This document shows positions 35,369 through 44,975 of a stretch of DNA of 64,000 nucleotides, one piece after another. The DNA is from Streptomyces virginiae (GTDB lineage: Bacteria > Actinomycetota > Actinomycetes > Streptomycetales > Streptomycetaceae), in assembly GCF_000720455.1 (NCBI RefSeq), contig NZ_JOAK01000029.1:7680-71679 (forward strand), read 5' to 3'. The position numbers were made by a program, and so were the translations under genes. A model generated the notes under the pieces. That model saw only the letters and a list, made by a program, of their open reading frames with translations. It was not told the origin of the DNA and ran no database searches. Within the stretch, counting starts at the first letter, position 1. Every line of letters begins with the position of its first letter.

Positions 35369-35977
35369 TCAGGGCCAGACCAGGCAGTACGGCTGGTGCC
35401 CGGCCTCGTGCAGGCGGTGGCTGAAATCCTGCCACTCGTGCAGCAGCTGGTAGACGTTGAAGGCGTCGCTCGGGCCGCCGCGGTCGGGGACCGTGGACCA
35501 GATGAAGGCGGCCGCGCCCACGGACTCCTCGCCGATCCCGCGCAGCGGGTCGACCACCGTCATGGGGAGCTTGACCACCGCGTAGTCGGGGTGCAGGACG
35601 ACCAGCTCCAGCGGGGGCACCTTGTGCAGGGGTATGCCCTCGATGCCGGTCAGGACCATCGCGGCCACCGTCTCCGGCTTGATCTTGGTGAAGAGTCCGC
35701 CCATGCCGAGCTCGTCGCCGCCGAGCTCCTCCGGCCGCATCGTCACCGGGACCCGCGCCGCAGTGGCGCCGTCCGGGGCGCCGAAGTACTTGTACGTCAC
35801 GCCCATGCCGCGGCCCCTGGGCACGTCCTCCGACGGCGTCGCGGGCTCCGGCACGGCATCGGCCGCCTCGGTGGCGCGCCGGCGGTGCTTGCCCCGGCGG
35901 CGGGCCTCGCGGGCTTCGCGGGCGCGCTGCGGATCGAGGCCGTCCGTACCCTCGCCCGGTCCACCACCGCGTTGCAT
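35369..35977 (-). CDS. Conserved-looking hypothetical protein next to hemL
   Basis: 202-aa soluble protein of unknown function. The first ~65 residues are charged and low complexity (DPQRAREAREARRRGKHRRRATEAAD). The folded part starts at GVTYKYFGAPDGATAARVPVTMRPEELGGDELGMGGLFTKIKPETVAAMVLTGIEGIPLHKVPPLELVVLHPDYAVVKLPMTVVDPLRGIGEESVGAAAFIWSTVPDRGG and ends HEAGHQPYCLVWP. No catalytic motif or membrane span is recognised. It is divergent from hemL with about 130 bp between them. The ATG is only 2 nt from GGTGGAG, so a start further upstream within the frame cannot be excluded. Confidence 0.7.
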   Translation of the reverse strand: MQRGGGPGEGTDGLDPQRAREAREARRRGKHRRRATEAADAVPEPATPSEDVPRGRGMGVTYKYFGAPDGATAARVPVTMRPEELGGDELGMGGLFTKIKPETVAAMVLTGIEGIPLHKVPPLELVVLHPDYAVVKLPMTVVDPLRGIGEESVGAAAFIWSTVPDRGGPSDAFNVYQLLHEWQDFSHRLHEAGHQPYCLVWP

Positions 35978-36110
35978 ATCTCCACCCGACTGGTCTTGCT
36001 CGCCACGGCCCCGCGGCGCCCGCCACGCAGCCTGATCATCATGGCAGTGACCTCCCCCGCGGCGACGCGGTGAAACGCCCGCCCGCAAGTCTGTCGCAGC
36101 CTCTGAGACC

Positions 36111-37433
36111 ATGGCTGGTGTGAGCTACCCGTACCCGTATGAAGCCCCAGTTTCGCAGACGCTCTTCGAGCGCGCCTCCCTCGTGACCCCCGGCGGCGTG
36201 AACTCTCCCGTGCGCGCCTTCCGCGCCGTGGGCGGTACGCCCCGGTTCATGGTGTCCGGCACCGGTCCGTACCTCACCGATGCCGACGGTCGCGAGTACG
36301 TGGACCTCGTCTGCTCGTGGGGGCCGATGATCCTCGGCCATTCCCACCCCGAGGTGATCGAGGCCGTCCAGGCCGCCGTCGCCCGCGGTACCTCCTTCGG
36401 CACGCCCGGTGAGGGCGAGGTGGCGCTCGCCGAGGAGATCGTCGCGCGCGTCACACCCGTGGAGCAGGTGCGGCTCGTCTCCTCCGGGACGGAGGCGACC
36501 ATGTCGGCGATCCGGCTGGCACGCGGCTTCACCGGTCGCGCCAAGGTCGTGAAGTTCGCCGGCTGCTACCACGGTCACGTGGACGCGCTGCTCGCCGCCG
36601 CCGGTTCCGGGCTCGCCACCTTCGCGCTGCCGGACACCCCCGGCGTCACGGGTGCGCAGGCCGGAGACACCATCGTGCTCCCCTACAACGACCTCGAAGC
36701 GGTCCGGGCGGCCTTCGCCGCGCACCCCGGCGAGATCGCCTGCGTGATCACCGAGGCCGCGCCCGGCAACATGGGCGTGGTCACCCCCGCCGAGGGCTTC
36801 AACCAGGGACTCGCGGACCTCTGCCGCGAGAACGGCGCGCTCTACATCTCCGACGAGGTCATGACCGGCTTCCGGACCTCCCGCGCCGGCTGGTACGGCA
36901 TCGACGGGGTCAAGCCCGACCTGCTGACCTTCGGCAAGGTCATGGGCGGCGGCTTCCCCGCCGCGGCGTTCGGCGGCCGCGCCGACGTCATGGGCCACCT
37001 CGCCCCCGCCGGGCCCGTCTACCAGGCCGGCACGCTCTCCGGTAACCCCATCGCCACCGCCGCCGGCCTCGCGCAGCTGCGCCTGCTCGACGCGGCCGCG
37101 TACGAGAAGGTCGACGCCGTCTCGGCGCAGATCCAGTCCCTGGTCACCGGGGCGCTCGCGAAGGAGGGCGTGGCGCACCGCCTGCAGACCGCGTCCAACA
37201 TGTTCTCCGTCTTCTTCACCGAGGGCGCGGTGCGCGACTACGACGACGCGAAGAAGCAGGAGAGCTTCCGCTTCAACGCGTTCTTCCACTCGATGCTGGC
37301 GCAGGGCGTCTACCTGCCGCCGTCCGCCTTCGAGTCCTGGTTCGTCTCCACCGCCCACGACGACAAGGCGATCGAGCGCGTCGCGGCGGCACTGCCGGCC
37401 GCCGCCCGTGCCGCCGCGGAGGCCACCGCATGA
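36111..37433 (+). CDS. hemL: Glutamate-1-semialdehyde 2,1-aminomutase
   Basis: 440-aa PLP enzyme converting glutamate-1-semialdehyde to 5-aminolevulinate in the C5 haem/tetrapyrrole pathway. Sequence evidence: [22 protein letters not shown] at the N-terminus (GSAM hallmark), [44 protein letters not shown] for cofactor phosphate binding, [12 protein letters not shown] with the pyridine-binding Asp, and [19 protein letters not shown] with the Schiff-base Lys. Length is as expected. A GTG nine bases downstream (reads [10 protein letters not shown]) is an alternative start. It overlaps the following phosphatase gene by 4 bp. The haem link suits the cytochrome c operon downstream. Confidence 0.95.
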   Translation: MAGVSYPYPYEAPVSQTLFERASLVTPGGVNSPVRAFRAVGGTPRFMVSGTGPYLTDADGREYVDLVCSWGPMILGHSHPEVIEAVQAAVARGTSFGTPGEGEVALAEEIVARVTPVEQVRLVSSGTEATMSAIRLARGFTGRAKVVKFAGCYHGHVDALLAAAGSGLATFALPDTPGVTGAQAGDTIVLPYNDLEAVRAAFAAHPGEIACVITEAAPGNMGVVTPAEGFNQGLADLCRENGALYISDEVMTGFRTSRAGWYGIDGVKPDLLTFGKVMGGGFPAAAFGGRADVMGHLAPAGPVYQAGTLSGNPIATAAGLAQLRLLDAAAYEKVDAVSAQIQSLVTGALAKEGVAHRLQTASNMFSVFFTEGAVRDYDDAKKQESFRFNAFFHSMLAQGVYLPPSAFESWFVSTAHDDKAIERVAAALPAAARAAAEATA

Positions 37434-38128
37434 GCAACGACGGACGCGACGCGAAGTCCGACCTCACCGTCGTGCACCTGGTGCGCCACGGCGAGGTGCA
37501 CAACCCGGACGGGGTCCTGTACGGACGCCGCGAGGGCTACCACCTCTCCGAGCTGGGCCGCCAGATGGCGGACCGGGTCGCCGAGCACCTGAAGAGCCGG
37601 GACATCGCCTACGTGGTGTCCTCCCCGCTGGAGCGGGCGCAGGAGACGGCCGAGCCGATCGCCAAGGCCCACGGCCTGGACCTGGCGACGGACCGGCGGC
37701 TGCTGGAGGCGGAGAACGTCTTCGAGGGCAAGACCTTCGGCGTCGGCGACGGCGCGCTGCGCAAGCCCGGCAACTGGAAGCACCTGACGAACCCGTTCAA
37801 GCCCTCCTGGGGCGAGCCGTACGTCGAGCAGGTGGTCCGGATGATGAGCGCGCTGGAGGCGGCGCGCGACGCGGCCCGCGGCCGGGAGGCGGTGGCGGTC
37901 AGCCACCAGCTGCCGATCTGGATCGTGCGCAGCTTCGCGGAGAAGCGCCGGCTGTGGCACGACCCGCGCCGCCGGCAGTGCACCCTCGCGTCCCTGACGT
38001 CCTTCACCTTCCAGGGCGACAGGCTCGTGTCGGTGGGCTACAGCGAGCCTGCCCGGGACCTGGTCCCGGCCCACCTGCTGGCCGGCGCCAAGCCGGTCAA
38101 GGGCGCCTCCAAGGCGTTCGGCGCCTGA
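37430..38128 (+). CDS. Histidine phosphatase (phosphoglycerate mutase-like) family protein
   Basis: 232-aa branch-1 histidine phosphatase. The phosphorylated His is in [15 protein letters not shown] (RHG motif), other catalytic residues are in [15 protein letters not shown] and AVSHQLPIW (second His). The substrate cannot be assigned; housekeeping phosphatase of a small metabolite is likely. ATG overlaps the hemL stop, a pairing that is usual in Streptomyces, but no functional link to tetrapyrrole synthesis is evident from sequence. Confidence 0.9.
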   Translation: MSNDGRDAKSDLTVVHLVRHGEVHNPDGVLYGRREGYHLSELGRQMADRVAEHLKSRDIAYVVSSPLERAQETAEPIAKAHGLDLATDRRLLEAENVFEGKTFGVGDGALRKPGNWKHLTNPFKPSWGEPYVEQVVRMMSALEAARDAARGREAVAVSHQLPIWIVRSFAEKRRLWHDPRRRQCTLASLTSFTFQGDRLVSVGYSEPARDLVPAHLLAGAKPVKGASKAFGA

Positions 38129-38317
38129 TCCGCGCCCGGTCCGCGCCCGGTCCGGGTCTGATCCGACGGTTCCGACGGTCTGTTACGGACCGTTACAGGT
38201 CTGTCTAATTAAATACAAGATGCGCGGGAATCACCGTGTCAGCACACATGTCCGGTCAACTTGTCCGTTTATATGGACTTTGGGTCGGGGCGTGTTGACG
38301 ACGAGGGGGACGGTGAC

Positions 38318-39553
38318 ATGCGCGACAACAGGGGAGTCAGTCGGAGGGGGCTGCTGGGACTGGGGCTTGGCGCCGCGGCCGCGATGGGAGTCGCCGGCTG
38401 CGGTCTGCCCGACGTCTCCGGTCCCGGCGCTCCCGGACCCGTGAAGAACCCGGAGCCCGGCGAGAAGCCGCCGGCCAGGCCCATCGGTGACGGCTCCACC
38501 GCCGACACCGGCCCGCAGCCCCACCAGCCCGACCGGCCCGTGCCGCTCCAGCCGGGCGAGACGCCGCCGCAGTTCGTCGTCTTCAGCTGGGACGGCGCGG
38601 GGGAGATCGGCAACGGCCTCTTCCCGCGCTTCCTCAAGCTCGCCAAGGACCACGGCGCGGCCATGACCTTCTTCCTCTCCGGGCTCTATCTCCTGCCCGA
38701 GTCGAAGCGGCACCTCTATCGGCCGCCCAACAACCCCGTCGGCGCATCCGACATCGGCTACCTCAAGGACGAGAACGTCCGGGCCACCCTGAAGTACGTC
38801 CGTGAGGCGTGGCTCGACGGGCACGAGGTGGGCACGCACTTCAACGGCCACTTCTGCGGGGGCCCCGGCTCCGTCGCCCGGTGGACCCCGGACGACTGGC
38901 GGAGCGAGATCGACCAGGCCGTGTCCTTCGTCACAAACTGGCGCACCAACACCGGCTTCACCGACGTGGAACCGCTGCCCTTCGACTACCGCAAGGAGCT
39001 GGCCGGCTCCCGCACCCCCTGCCTCCTCGGCCGGGACAACCTCCTGCCGACCGCCCAGGAGCTGGGCTGGCGCTACGACTCCGGCTCGCCCGGCGGCCTC
39101 CAGGTGTGGCCCGTACGCAGGTCGGGCGTCTGGGACCTGCCGCTGCAGTCCCTGCCCTTCCCCGGGCACTCCTTCGAGGTGCTGTCGATGGACTACAACA
39201 TCCTCGCCAACCAGTCGAAGAACACCACGCAGGGCGTGCCCGCCAACTACCCGGCCTGGCGCGCCCAGGCCACCGCCACCTACCTCGGCGGCTTCCGCCG
39301 GGCCTACGAGACCAACCGCGCACCCCTTTTCATCGGCAACCACTTCGAGGAGTGGAACGGCGGCATCTACATGGACGCGGTCGAGGAAGCGCTCAAGGGC
39401 ATGGCGGACAAAAGGGATGTACGGCTCGTATCCTTCCGCCAGTTCACCGACTGGCTGGACGCCCAGGACCCCAAGGTGCTCGCCAAACTGCGCACCCTCG
39501 GCCCCGGCCAGTCACCGACCGGTGGCTGGAACACGTACCTCACGGCCGCCTGA
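38318..39553 (+). CDS. Secreted polysaccharide deacetylase-like lipoprotein
   Basis: 411-aa predicted Tat-exported lipoprotein: twin arginine in VSRRGLLGLGLGAAAAMGVAGC, with the lipobox Cys at its end. A Pro-rich spacer leads to a NodB-like barrel: FVVFSWDGAGEIGNGLFPRFLKLAKDHGAAMTFFLSGLYLLP corresponds to motif 1 but with SWDGAG replacing TFDDG, and VGTHFNGHFCGG replaces the HxxxH motif. The metal triad is therefore altered and classical CE4 activity is doubtful. It resembles the secreted proteins that lie between the phosphatase and TlpA genes in Streptomyces. GAGGGGG precedes the ATG at 8 nt. Confidence 0.82.
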   Translation: MRDNRGVSRRGLLGLGLGAAAAMGVAGCGLPDVSGPGAPGPVKNPEPGEKPPARPIGDGSTADTGPQPHQPDRPVPLQPGETPPQFVVFSWDGAGEIGNGLFPRFLKLAKDHGAAMTFFLSGLYLLPESKRHLYRPPNNPVGASDIGYLKDENVRATLKYVREAWLDGHEVGTHFNGHFCGGPGSVARWTPDDWRSEIDQAVSFVTNWRTNTGFTDVEPLPFDYRKELAGSRTPCLLGRDNLLPTAQELGWRYDSGSPGGLQVWPVRRSGVWDLPLQSLPFPGHSFEVLSMDYNILANQSKNTTQGVPANYPAWRAQATATYLGGFRRAYETNRAPLFIGNHFEEWNGGIYMDAVEEALKGMADKRDVRLVSFRQFTDWLDAQDPKVLAKLRTLGPGQSPTGGWNTYLTAA

Positions 39554-39641
39554 CCGGGTACTGCCCATCCTCTGACCAGGGCATTGACATCGGCGCGGGG
39601 GGCGCGGTAGATCGCGGAACCACTCATGCGAAACTTTTCAC

Positions 39642-40268
39642 ATGAGCCTTAGCCGCGCCCCCCGACGCCGCTCGACCGGCGGCCGCGCCCTCCTGCTGAC
39701 CGCGGTGACCCTCACCGGCGCCCTCGCCCTCACGGCGTGCACCGGTGCGGACAGCGGCAAGCCGACCGGCAGCGGCGGGAACTACGTCACGGGCGCGAAG
39801 GGTGTCTCCACCGCCGCCAAGGGCGAGCGCACCGAGGCCCCCAAGCTCGACGGCGAGACCGTCGAAGGCAAGACGCTCGACACCACCGCCCTCAAGGGCA
39901 AGGTCGTCGTCCTCAACGTGTGGGGCTCGTGGTGCCCGCCGTGCCGCGCCGAGGCCCCGTCGTTCGCGAAGGTCTCCAAGGAACTCGCCGACGCCGGCAA
40001 GGACGTCGTCTTCGTCGGCGTCAACGTCCGCGACAACAGCAAGCAGAACGCCGCCTCCTTCGAGGAGACCTTCGGGATCACCTACCCGAGCCTCTACGAC
40101 CCCGACGGCAAGCTGCTGCTGCGCTTCCCCAAGGGCAGCCTCAACCCGAACGCCATCCCGTCCACGCTCGTCCTGGACCGGGAGGGCAAGATCGCGGCGC
40201 GCACCCTCGCCCCCCTCGGCGAGGAGCAGCTGCGCTCGATGATCGACCCCGTCCTCGCGGAGCAGTGA
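39642..40268 (+). CDS. TlpA-like thiol-disulfide oxidoreductase lipoprotein (CcsX/ResA type)
   Basis: 208-aa thioredoxin-fold protein that reduces apocytochrome haem-binding cysteines outside the membrane. The signal peptide ends in a lipobox LTAC; the active site is [11 protein letters not shown] (CPPC), and the fold continues with [39 protein letters not shown] and the cis-Pro region [15 protein letters not shown]. It starts a tight operon with ccdA, resB and ccsB (gaps of a few bp), which defines it as the ResA/CcsX component of System II cytochrome c biogenesis. Confidence 0.92.
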   Translation: MSLSRAPRRRSTGGRALLLTAVTLTGALALTACTGADSGKPTGSGGNYVTGAKGVSTAAKGERTEAPKLDGETVEGKTLDTTALKGKVVVLNVWGSWCPPCRAEAPSFAKVSKELADAGKDVVFVGVNVRDNSKQNAASFEETFGITYPSLYDPDGKLLLRFPKGSLNPNAIPSTLVLDREGKIAARTLAPLGEEQLRSMIDPVLAEQ

Positions 40269-40272
40269 CCTC

Positions 40273-41046
40273 GTGGTCCCGTACGTCCTCGCCGCCGAGG
40301 CCACCGGTGTGAACGAGACGGTGCTGAACGGCGCGCTGCTCCTCGCACTGCCGATCGCGCTCCTCGCCGGTCTGGTCTCCTTCTTCTCTCCCTGCGTGCT
40401 GCCGCTCGTCCCCGGCTACCTCTCCTACGTGACCGGCGTCAGCGGCGCCGACCTCGCCGAGGCCCGCCGCGGGCGGATGCTGGCGGGCGCGCTCCTGTTC
40501 ATCGCCGGCTTCACCGCCGTCTTCGTCTCCACCGGCGCGCTCTTCGGGTACTTCGGCGAGACCCTCCGGGAGAACAACGAGATCATCTCCCGCGTCCTGG
40601 GCGGCGTGGTGATCGTCATGGGCCTCTTCTTCATGGGGGCCATCCCGGGTCTGACGATGCGGGAGTTCCGCTTCCACCGGAAGCCGACCGCGGGCCTGCT
40701 CGGCGCGCCCCTGCTCGGCGTGCTCTTCGGCGTCGGATGGACCCCCTGCATGGGCCCGACCCTCGCCGCCGTCACCACCCTCTCCCTCGACCAGGCGAGC
40801 GCCGGCCGCGGCGCCCTGCTGACCGTGGTCTACTGCCTGGGCCTCGGTGTGCCCTTCATCCTCGCCGCCCTCGCCTTCCGCAAGGCGCTCGGCGCGTTCG
40901 GCTGGGTGAAGAAGCACTACGCGTGGGTGATGCGCATCGGCGGCGGCATGCTGATCCTGACCGGACTGCTGCTCGTCACAGGAATGTGGGACAGCATCGT
41001 CAGCGACATGCAGAGCTGGACCCAAACCTTCACGGTGGGGATCTGA
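40273..41046 (+). CDS. ccdA: CcdA cytochrome c biogenesis transmembrane protein
   Basis: 257-aa DsbD/CcdA-type membrane protein carrying electrons from cytosolic thioredoxin across the membrane to the TlpA-like partner. The paired redox Cys are in [16 protein letters not shown] and [13 protein letters not shown], the two conserved P-C motifs of the family. Six hydrophobic segments are visible. It begins 4 bp after the TlpA gene stop and precedes resB by 13 bp. The GTG start ([12 protein letters not shown]) has little upstream space, typical of coupled translation. Confidence 0.93.
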   Translation: MVPYVLAAEATGVNETVLNGALLLALPIALLAGLVSFFSPCVLPLVPGYLSYVTGVSGADLAEARRGRMLAGALLFIAGFTAVFVSTGALFGYFGETLRENNEIISRVLGGVVIVMGLFFMGAIPGLTMREFRFHRKPTAGLLGAPLLGVLFGVGWTPCMGPTLAAVTTLSLDQASAGRGALLTVVYCLGLGVPFILAALAFRKALGAFGWVKKHYAWVMRIGGGMLILTGLLLVTGMWDSIVSDMQSWTQTFTVGI

Positions 41047-41059
41047 GGACTTAACGGAC

Positions 41060-42787
41060 ATGAGTACGACAGACAAAGCGTCCACCGAGGCGTCGCACGA
41101 GCCCGCCGAGTCCGCCGATCCCGGCGACTCCGCCGCCCTCGGCGACGCGGGCGCCCAGCTCTCCACCGCACCCGTCGAGGACCGCGGTCCCGTCGGCATC
41201 GGCGTGATCGGCTGGGCCCGCTGGTTCTGGCGGCAGCTCACCTCCATGCGGGTGGCGCTGATCCTGCTCTTCCTGCTGTCGCTGGGCGCCATCCCCGGCT
41301 CCCTCGTGCCGCAGACCAACGTCGACGCGCTGAAGGTCGCGGAGTGGAAGGACGAGCACTCCTCCTACGTCGCCGTCGCCGACGCGCTCCAGCTCTTCGA
41401 CGTCTACAGCTCGGTGTGGTTCTCCGCGATCTACCTGCTGCTGTTCATCTCGCTGATCGGCTGCATCATCCCGCGCGCCTGGCAGTTCGTCGGCCAGCTG
41501 CGCGGCCGCCCGCCGGGCGCCCCCAAGCGGCTCGACCGGCTGCCCGCCCACACCACCTGGAGCACCGGGAAGACCCCGGAGGAGGTCCTCGCGCTCGCCA
41601 AGTCGCTCCTCGGCGAGCGGCGCTTCCGTACCGAGGCGGGCACCGACCACGTCGCGGCCGAGAAGGGCTACCTCCGCGAGGCCGGGAACCTGATCTTCCA
41701 CGTCTCGCTGATCGTGATGCTGGTGGCCTTCGCCTGGGGCCAGTACTTCAAGTCCGAGGGCGGCAAGCTGGTCCTGCGCGGCAGCGGCTTCTCGAACACC
41801 CTCACCCAGTACGACGACTTCAAGCCCGGCACGCTCTTCCACCCGGACGACCTGCCGCCGTTCAGCTTCACGCTGGACCGGTTCGACGCCACCTACGAGA
41901 TGTCCGGCCCGCAGCGCGGCACCCCGCGCGACTTCAAGGCGTACGTCACCTTCCGCGACGGCGCGCACGGCGCACCGCAGAAGCGCGAGATCCAGGTCAA
42001 CAAGCCCCTTGAGGTCGACGGGTCCAAGATCTACCTGCTCGGCCACGGCTACGCGCCGATCATCTCGGTGACCGATCCCACCGGGAAGGTGATCTACAAG
42101 GACGCCGTCCCGGTCCTCCCGCAGGACGGCAACCTCACCTCCACCGGAGCCATCAAGGTCACCGACGGCTACAAGGACAAGGACGGCAAGAGCGAGCAGC
42201 TCGGCTTCAACGCCGTCTTCGTGCCGACCTTCGCCGGCGAGGGCATGGGCACGATGTTCTCGCAGTTCCCCGCCCCCCTGAACCCGAAGCTCATGCTCAA
42301 CGCCTTCCACGGCAGCCTCGGCGTCGACTCGGGTCTGCCGCAGAACGTCTACCGGCTCGACACCACCAAGCTGGTGCCGTTCAAGGACGAGTCGGGCCAG
42401 CAGTTCAAGCAGAAGCTGGCGCCCGGCGACACGATGACCCTGCCGAACGGCGCGGGCACCGTGAAGTTCGAGGGCATCGAGCGGTGGGCCACCTTCTCCG
42501 TCACCCACCAGCCCGGCAGCGGCCTCGCTCTCGGGGGCGCGATCGCCGCCATCGCGGGCCTCGCCGGATCGCTGTTCATCCAGCGCCGCCGGATCTGGGT
42601 CCGCGCGGTGACCGGCAAGGACGGCGTCACCGTCGTCGAGATGGCGGGCCTGGGCCGCAGCGAGTCCGCCCGGCTCCCGGAGGAACTGGCGGACCTCGCC
42701 GCCACGCTGCACCAGCAGGCGCCGAGCGCGCCGACCGCACCTGCCGAACCACGTGTCGAAGAAACCCCTGAAGGAGAGCGCGGATGA
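41060..42787 (+). CDS. resB: Cytochrome c biogenesis protein ResB
   Basis: 575-aa membrane protein that with CcsB/ResC forms the System II haem lyase, attaching haem to apocytochrome c outside the membrane. An acidic/Ala N-terminal lead precedes WARWFWRQLTSMRVALILLFLLSLGAIPGSLVPQ (TM1 and the conserved LR..L.LL..L...G...PQ segment), SVWFSAIYLLLFISLIGCIIPR (TM2), NLIFHVSLIVMLVAFAWG (TM3), a large extracytoplasmic domain and LALGGAIAAIAGLAGSLFIQRRRIWVR (TM4). The stop overlaps the ccsB start by 4 bp. Confidence 0.93.
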   Translation: MSTTDKASTEASHEPAESADPGDSAALGDAGAQLSTAPVEDRGPVGIGVIGWARWFWRQLTSMRVALILLFLLSLGAIPGSLVPQTNVDALKVAEWKDEHSSYVAVADALQLFDVYSSVWFSAIYLLLFISLIGCIIPRAWQFVGQLRGRPPGAPKRLDRLPAHTTWSTGKTPEEVLALAKSLLGERRFRTEAGTDHVAAEKGYLREAGNLIFHVSLIVMLVAFAWGQYFKSEGGKLVLRGSGFSNTLTQYDDFKPGTLFHPDDLPPFSFTLDRFDATYEMSGPQRGTPRDFKAYVTFRDGAHGAPQKREIQVNKPLEVDGSKIYLLGHGYAPIISVTDPTGKVIYKDAVPVLPQDGNLTSTGAIKVTDGYKDKDGKSEQLGFNAVFVPTFAGEGMGTMFSQFPAPLNPKLMLNAFHGSLGVDSGLPQNVYRLDTTKLVPFKDESGQQFKQKLAPGDTMTLPNGAGTVKFEGIERWATFSVTHQPGSGLALGGAIAAIAGLAGSLFIQRRRIWVRAVTGKDGVTVVEMAGLGRSESARLPEELADLAATLHQQAPSAPTAPAEPRVEETPEGERG

Positions 42788-43866
42788 CGCCGCTCGCAGC
42801 CGCAGCCAACGAGAACCTGGCTCAGATCAGCAACTACCTGGTCTATTCGTCGATGGCGGTCTACACGCTCGCCTTCTTCGCGCACATCGCCGAGTGGACC
42901 TTCGGCAGCCGCAGCAAGGTGGCCCGTACGGCCGCCGCGCTCACCGGCGCCGAGGCGGCCTCGGCGCCGGCCGTGCAGGTGCGGGGCAAGGGCGGGGCCA
43001 CCGCGGTCCTCGACCGGCCGAAGGTCACCACCCGCTCCGGCGCCGGCACCCGTGACGTACCCGACGGCCCCGGCGCCGCCGGCGGCACCGTGCAGGGCGA
43101 CCTGTACGGCCGGATCGCGGTCTCGCTGACCGCGCTCGCCTTCCTCGTCGAGGCGGCCGGAGTCGTCGCCCGCGCGATGTCGGTCGAGCGTGCCCCCTGG
43201 GGCAACATGTACGAGTTCTCGATCACCTTCTCCACGGTGGCCGTCGGCACGTACCTGGCGCTCCTCGCCCTGAAGAAGAACGTCCGCTGGATGGGCCTGA
43301 TCCTGGTCACCACCGTCCTGCTGGACCTCGGCATCGCCGTCACCTGGCTCTACACCGACAGCGACCAGCTGGTCCCGGCCCTGCACTCGTACTGGCTGTG
43401 GATCCACGTCTCCACCGCCATCTTCTGCGGCGCCGTCTTCTACCTCGGCGCGGCCGGCGCGGTCCTGTACCTCTTCCGCGACTCCTACGAGGCCAAGCTC
43501 GCCGGCGGCGGCAAGCCCGGCAGGATCGCCTCCTCCGTCCTGGAGCGGCTGCCCTCGGCGGCCTCCCTGGACAAGTTCTCCTACCGCATCAACGCGGCCG
43601 TCTTCCCGCTGTGGACCTTCACGATCATCGCGGGCGCGATCTGGGCCGGCGACGCCTGGGGCCGCTACTGGGGCTGGGACCCCAAGGAGGTCTGGTCCTT
43701 CGTGACCTGGGTGGCGTACGCCTGCTACCTGCACGCCCGCGCGACCGCCGGCTGGAAGGGCCGCAAGGCCGCCTACCTGGCGCTCTTCGCCTTCGCCTGC
43801 TGGATCTGGAACTACTACGGCGTGAACATCCTGCTCAGCGGCAAGCACTCGTACGCGGGCGTCTGA
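42784..43866 (+). CDS. ccsB: Cytochrome c biogenesis protein CcsB/ResC (haem handling)
   Basis: 360-aa polytopic protein of the haem-handling protein family. It has the tryptophan-rich WWD-type motif WAGDAWGRYWGWDPKEVWSFVTWVAYACYLH that holds haem at the outer face, with flanking conserved His residues (LHSYWLWIHVSTAIFCGAVF; CYLHARATAG). An N-terminal TM is followed by a variable cytosolic loop (VQVRGKGGATAVLDRPKVTTRSGAG). Last gene of the TlpA-ccdA-resB-ccsB operon, giving a full System II pathway within 4.2 kb. Confidence 0.94.
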   Translation: MTPLAAAANENLAQISNYLVYSSMAVYTLAFFAHIAEWTFGSRSKVARTAAALTGAEAASAPAVQVRGKGGATAVLDRPKVTTRSGAGTRDVPDGPGAAGGTVQGDLYGRIAVSLTALAFLVEAAGVVARAMSVERAPWGNMYEFSITFSTVAVGTYLALLALKKNVRWMGLILVTTVLLDLGIAVTWLYTDSDQLVPALHSYWLWIHVSTAIFCGAVFYLGAAGAVLYLFRDSYEAKLAGGGKPGRIASSVLERLPSAASLDKFSYRINAAVFPLWTFTIIAGAIWAGDAWGRYWGWDPKEVWSFVTWVAYACYLHARATAGWKGRKAAYLALFAFACWIWNYYGVNILLSGKHSYAGV

Positions 43867-43891
43867 CCGGCGGGAGTGGGACGCTGGTGGC

Positions 43892-44407
43892 ATGTCCCTC
43901 GTGAGCCATGCCACCAGCGAACGGCGCGGCGAGAACCACTGGCTGCTCCGCTTCGAGCTGCACCTGCCGTACGCCTACGAGGCCCTCTGGCACGCCCTGA
44001 CCACGCCCGACGGGCTGCGCGGCTGGCTGGCCGCGGCCGACGTCCTGGAGCGGCACCTCGGCGGGGCCGTCACGCTGCGCTGGCTGAACACCGGGACCGT
44101 GGTGAGCGGCCACGTCTCGGCCTGGGACGTGGAGCGCGTCGCCGAGTACACGGTGAGCGGGCACGGCCGGATCCGCTTCCACCTGGAGGCCGTCGGCACC
44201 GACTCGACGGTCATCCGGTTCGTGAACGAACGCGGCGGGTCCGACGAGGAGCGCCTCGACTGCCTGGCCGGCTGGCACGAGCACTTCGAGCTGCTGGACG
44301 CCGCCCTGGCCGGACGCCCGACGGACTGGTCCGCCTGGACGGACACCCGCTGGGCACAGCTGCGCGACTCGTACGCGTCCTTCACCCGGGCCCGCAAGGC
44401 CTCCTGA
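43892..44407 (+). CDS. SRPBCC (START-like) family protein
   Basis: 171-aa polyketide-cyclase/AHSA1-like protein. The N-terminus RFELHLPYAYEALWHALTTPDGLRGWLAAADVLERHLGGAVTLRWL shows the SRPBCC ligand-cavity pattern (P...VW.ALT.PE.L..W), and GWHEHFELLDAALAGRP near the end is the C-terminal helix. Function could be binding of a hydrophobic ligand or general folding; no enzymatic assignment is possible. The stop codon lies inside a 10-bp tandem repeat. Confidence 0.85.
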   Translation: MSLVSHATSERRGENHWLLRFELHLPYAYEALWHALTTPDGLRGWLAAADVLERHLGGAVTLRWLNTGTVVSGHVSAWDVERVAEYTVSGHGRIRFHLEAVGTDSTVIRFVNERGGSDEERLDCLAGWHEHFELLDAALAGRPTDWSAWTDTRWAQLRDSYASFTRARKAS

Positions 44408-44440
44408 GGCCTCCTGAGGCCTCCAGAGGCCTCCTGAGGT
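44401..44440. repeat. 10-bp tandem repeat spanning a stop codon
   Basis: Four tandem copies of CTCCTGAGGC (third copy CTCCAGAGGC, last ends T). The first copy contains the TGA stop of the SRPBCC gene. Further copies past the stop suggest slippage; the unit is GAGGCCT-like and partly self-complementary. Confidence 0.75.
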
Positions 44441-44471
44441 CCGGGCCCGGGTTCGAGCCCCGGGGCCGCGT

Positions 44472-44954
44472 TCACCACACCGGGCGCAGCGGAGGCAGCC
44501 CGTCCGCTCCGTGGAGCGCGCGCACGACGCGGGACAGTTCCCGGCGCAGGGCGCCGACGTCGGCGCTGCCCGCGAGCTCCGCCTCCAGTTCGTGCAGGAC
44601 GCGGCCCGCCACGAAGAGGTGCTGCCGGGCCGCCGGGGTCAGGACGACCAGCTTGCGGCGGCCGCCCTCCGGGTGCGGCTCGCGGCGTACGTAGCCGCGC
44701 CTCTCCAGGTCGTCCACGATCTGCCCGGCCGCCTGTTTCGTCACCCCGAGCCGCTCGGCGAGCTCGGTGGCGGTGGCGCCGTCGCCCTTCAGGGCCTGGA
44801 AGGCCATGCCGTGCACGGGGCGCAGGTCCGCGTATCCCACCTCGGCCAGGCGCCGGGTGAACTCGCCCAGCACCAGCTGGAAGCCCAGGCCGAGCAGGAA
44901 GGTCAGCTCGACGCCCTCGTCCGGGCCGTTCCACGTCACGTCGTCTCTCGTCAC
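44472..44954 (-). CDS. MarR family transcriptional regulator
   Basis: 160-aa winged-helix regulator. The DNA-binding region is ALKGDGATATELAERLGVTKQAAGQIVDDLERRGYVRREPHPEGGRRKLVVLTPAARQHL (helix-turn-helix plus wing). GTG was chosen; a TTG 27 bp upstream would fall inside the operator repeat. It is divergent from a small cupin gene, and two copies of a 17-bp palindrome occupy the space between, indicating autoregulation and control of the cupin. The inducing ligand is unknown. Confidence 0.9.
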   Translation of the reverse strand: MTRDDVTWNGPDEGVELTFLLGLGFQLVLGEFTRRLAEVGYADLRPVHGMAFQALKGDGATATELAERLGVTKQAAGQIVDDLERRGYVRREPHPEGGRRKLVVLTPAARQHLFVAGRVLHELEAELAGSADVGALRRELSRVVRALHGADGLPPLRPVW

Positions 44955-44975
44955 GCAAATATGGTGACACGGCCG

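Noticed and set aside
35095..35424. 109-aa plus-strand frame in the intergenic region
   Set aside because: No ribosome site, Arg/Pro/Gly-rich composition, and it runs into antisense of the hypothetical gene.
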